A DNA stretch of 64,000 nucleotides from Actinomyces marseillensis (GTDB lineage: Bacteria; Actinomycetota; Actinomycetes; Actinomycetales; Actinomycetaceae): contig NZ_LT707420.1 of NCBI RefSeq assembly GCF_900155605.1, positions 1,813,625 through 1,877,624 on the forward strand, written 5' to 3'. The notes beneath the pieces are model-generated. The model had not been told where the DNA came from. It did no database searches and saw only the letters and a program-made list of their open reading frames with translations. Shown in pieces: positions 61,931 to 64,000 of the stretch. The position numbers and the translations under genes are program-made. How positions within the stretch are numbered: position 1 is the stretch's first letter; the number at the start of each line of letters is the position of its first letter.

Positions 61931-64000
61931 TCACGCAATCGGCTCGGCGCTGATGTGCCAAACCTCGCGAGCGTAATCACTGATCGTGCGGTCAGAAGAG
62001 AAACGACCGGAACGCGTGATATTGACCCAAGCCTTGCGTGCCCAAGCCTCTTGGTCACGGTAATCCTGTGCCATACGGTCCTTTGTTTCACGGTAGGAAG
62101 CGAAGTCGCCCAAGACGTAGTAGACGTCAGCAGGCTCATATCCCGATTCCAGAAGCGACCAACGCAGATCATGGAACCAACCGGAGTTGGAATCATTCAA
62201 GGTTCCATCGGTCAAAGCATCGATCACGCGCTTCAAGCCAGGCACGTTCTCGTAGTGCCAGCGAGGATCGTAGTGGCGACGAAGCTCGGGAAGCTCATCA
62301 TCGGTTGCACCGAAAATGTATGCGTTCTCTTCTCCCACGGCCTCGAGAATTTCAACGTTCGCACCGTCCAAGGTTCCCAATGTCAGCGCGCCGTTCATCA
62401 TGAACTTCATGTTGGACGTGCCCGAGGCTTCCTTACCGGCCATCGAGATCTGCTCGGAAACATCCGCGGCAGGAATGATGTGCTCGGCCGGCGAGACATT
62501 GTAGTTATGGACGAAGACGACCTTGATGCGGCCATTGATGTCCGGATCGTTATTGACCAGGTCAGCGATGGTGTTAATCAGCTTGATAATCGCCTTCGCA
62601 CGAATGTAGCCGGGGGCGGCCTTCGCACCGAAAATAAACACGCGCTTAGGAACATCCAGCGCAGGATTGTCCTTAATGCGGAAGTACAAATCCAGCACGT
62701 AGAAGGCATTGAGCAGCTGACGCTTGTACTCGTGCAGACGCTTGATCTGAACATCGAAGATTGCATCGGGATCAATCTCGACACCCTCACGAGCCTTCAC
62801 CCACGCGGCAAAATCAACCTTGTTCTGGTGCTTGATCTGAGACAAGCGCGCGTACAGGTCAGAATTTCCAGCATCAGTAAACTTCGCAAGCTCGTCAAGA
62901 TCGGTCACCCAGCGATCCGATCCGGTGACCTCGTCAAGGAGAGCCGCCAAGCGCGGGTTGCACTGCTTGAGCCAACGACGTGGAGTTACGCCATTGGTCT
63001 TGTTATTAAAGCGCTCGGGCCAAATCGCGTACCACTCTTTCAGCGTCTCGCGCTTGATGATTTCAGTGTGCAGCGCGGCCACGCCGTTGATCGAGTACGA
63101 GGCGTAGCAGGCAATCCACGCCATACGGACAGTGTTACCCGAGACGGGAGCCATGTAATCGATGGTTGCACCATCAACGCCGCGCTCGGACATGTCCAGG
63201 CGGAAACGACGATCGATCTCTCGAACGATTTCAGAAATACGGGGGAAGAGACGATCAAAGATGTGAATGTCCCAGGTCTCCAGAGCCTCAGCCAAGACCG
63301 TGTGGTTCGTGTACGCGAAAGTATGTGAGACAACTTCCCATGCTTCTTCCCAGCCGAGGCCGTGCTCATCCATGAGGATGCGCATGAGTTCCGGGATAGC
63401 CAAAACCGGGTGCGTGTCATTGAGCTGAACGGCATTGAACTGCGCAAAGCCGCGCAGATCATCGCCGTGTTCTGCGACGTAGTTATCAACGATTGCCTGC
63501 AGAGAAGCCGAGCAGAAGAAGTACTGCTGGCGCACGCGCAGAACCTTACCTTCGAAGGTCGTATCGTTGGGGTACAGCACGCGGGAAATATCCATGGTGC
63601 GTTCGCGATCAACGATCGCGTCGGTAAAGCGCTGAGAGTTGAAGGCATCGTAGTCGAAGTCCTCCATGGGCTCAGCCTTCCACAGGCGCAGCGTATTGAC
63701 GTTCTTCGTGCCGTAGCCGGTAATCGGCATGTCATAAGGAACGGCGCGGACAGTCAGATCCGCGTAGCGAACAATGCGCTGTTCTTCCTCGCGGCGAATG
63801 ACGAAGGGGTAACCCTCTTCCATCCAGGGATCGGGATGCTCAGTCTGGAAGCCATTATCGAAAAGCTGCTTGAACAGACCGTAGCGGTACAAAATACCGT
63901 AGCCAGCAACCGGCAGATCCAAGGTTGCGCACGAATCCAGGAAACACGCAGCCAGTCGACCAAGGCCACCGTTACCCAGTGCTGCATCGGGCTCTTCTTC
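61931..64000 (-). CDS. glgP: Glycogen/starch phosphorylase, 5' part beyond the window
   Basis: The enzyme releases glucose 1-phosphate from glycogen or maltodextrins. The visible 690 residues run into the right edge: the frame is open to 64000 through ALGNGGLGRLAACFLDS, so the start (about 110-130 residues more) is outside. The PLP lysine is in EASGTSNMKFMMNG. The substrate-binding segments AVQLNDTHPVLAIPELMRIL and NGVTPRRWLKQCNP are typical. The methionine-less TTG frame opening at 63922 is internal and not a start. The gene has its own terminator. Confidence 0.95.
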   Translation of the reverse strand, partial: EEEPDAALGNGGLGRLAACFLDSCATLDLPVAGYGILYRYGLFKQLFDNGFQTEHPDPWMEEGYPFVIRREEEQRIVRYADLTVRAVPYDMPITGYGTKNVNTLRLWKAEPMEDFDYDAFNSQRFTDAIVDRERTMDISRVLYPNDTTFEGKVLRVRQQYFFCSASLQAIVDNYVAEHGDDLRGFAQFNAVQLNDTHPVLAIPELMRILMDEHGLGWEEAWEVVSHTFAYTNHTVLAEALETWDIHIFDRLFPRISEIVREIDRRFRLDMSERGVDGATIDYMAPVSGNTVRMAWIACYASYSINGVAALHTEIIKRETLKEWYAIWPERFNNKTNGVTPRRWLKQCNPRLAALLDEVTGSDRWVTDLDELAKFTDAGNSDLYARLSQIKHQNKVDFAAWVKAREGVEIDPDAIFDVQIKRLHEYKRQLLNAFYVLDLYFRIKDNPALDVPKRVFIFGAKAAPGYIRAKAIIKLINTIADLVNNDPDINGRIKVVFVHNYNVSPAEHIIPAADVSEQISMAGKEASGTSNMKFMMNGALTLGTLDGANVEILEAVGEENAYIFGATDDELPELRRHYDPRWHYENVPGLKRVIDALTDGTLNDSNSGWFHDLRWSLLESGYEPADVYYVLGDFASYRETKDRMAQDYRDQEAWARKAWVNITRSGRFSSDRTISDYAREVWHISAEPIA

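Noticed and set aside
61922-63328. A 468-codon plus-strand frame over glgP
   Set aside because: It is antisense to glycogen phosphorylase with complete family motifs.

Overview
The window is an ordinary, densely coded actinobacterial chromosome segment with one short, badly eroded mobile island. It points to the order Actinomycetales, most likely an Actinomyces/Schaalia-type (often oral) organism. The evidence is a WhiB1-like Fe-S regulator, the heterodimeric AdnA/AdnB helicase-nuclease in place of RecBCD or AddAB, an rRNA operon leader of actinobacterial type, the set DUF3107 / ferritin-like / RhlE-like helicase (known from mycobacteria), and a surface-protein and glucanase repertoire of oral character. 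The genus is inferred; only the class-level placement is firm.

Layout. 1-5,400: an rRNA operon on the minus strand (23S, spacer without tRNA, 16S, leader and promoter); any 5S gene lies off the left edge. 5.5-14.2 kb: malic enzyme, the gatCAB operon for tRNA-dependent amidation, a cardiolipin-synthase-like phospholipase D protein, and NAD-dependent DNA ligase. 14.3-18 kb: an EccC/EssC-like FtsK-type ATPase with no other type VII secretion genes beside it, and whiB1. 18-22.7 kb: two large exported proteins, a thioester-domain-like/VaFE surface protein and a beta-helix protein with the likely catalytic Asp triad of GH87 alpha-1,3-glucanases.

22.7-26.5 kb is accessory DNA: structured non-coding sequence, an excisionase-like HTH protein, a truncated primase, a tandem pair of EcsC-family genes (one lacking its 5' half), and the C-terminal relic of a serine recombinase that runs antisense into the 3' end of the tmRNA gene ssrA. 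I read it as the remains of an element integrated at ssrA.

26.4-36.4 kb joins translation quality control and cell division: ssrA, two YhgE/Pip membrane proteins, smpB, an M23 peptidase, ftsX, ftsE and prfB. 36.5-43 kb: a Fe(III)-type ABC importer (ATPase, fused double permease, lipoprotein), a two-component system and a methyltransferase. 43-54 kb: glutamate dehydrogenase, an APH-fold kinase-like protein, AdnB and AdnA, a DUF4190/DUF5067 protein and DUF3107. 54-64 kb: ferritin-like protein, DEAD-box helicase, ankyrin protein, DUF2249 protein, an AlbA_2 membrane protein, a CPBP protease, a GntR-regulated ABC exporter and a 5'-truncated (window edge) glycogen phosphorylase.

Most operon assignments rest on start/stop overlaps (TGATG, ATGA), Shine-Dalgarno positions and strong inverted-repeat terminators read directly from the sequence. 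Protein family calls come from motif recognition by eye; no database search was possible.
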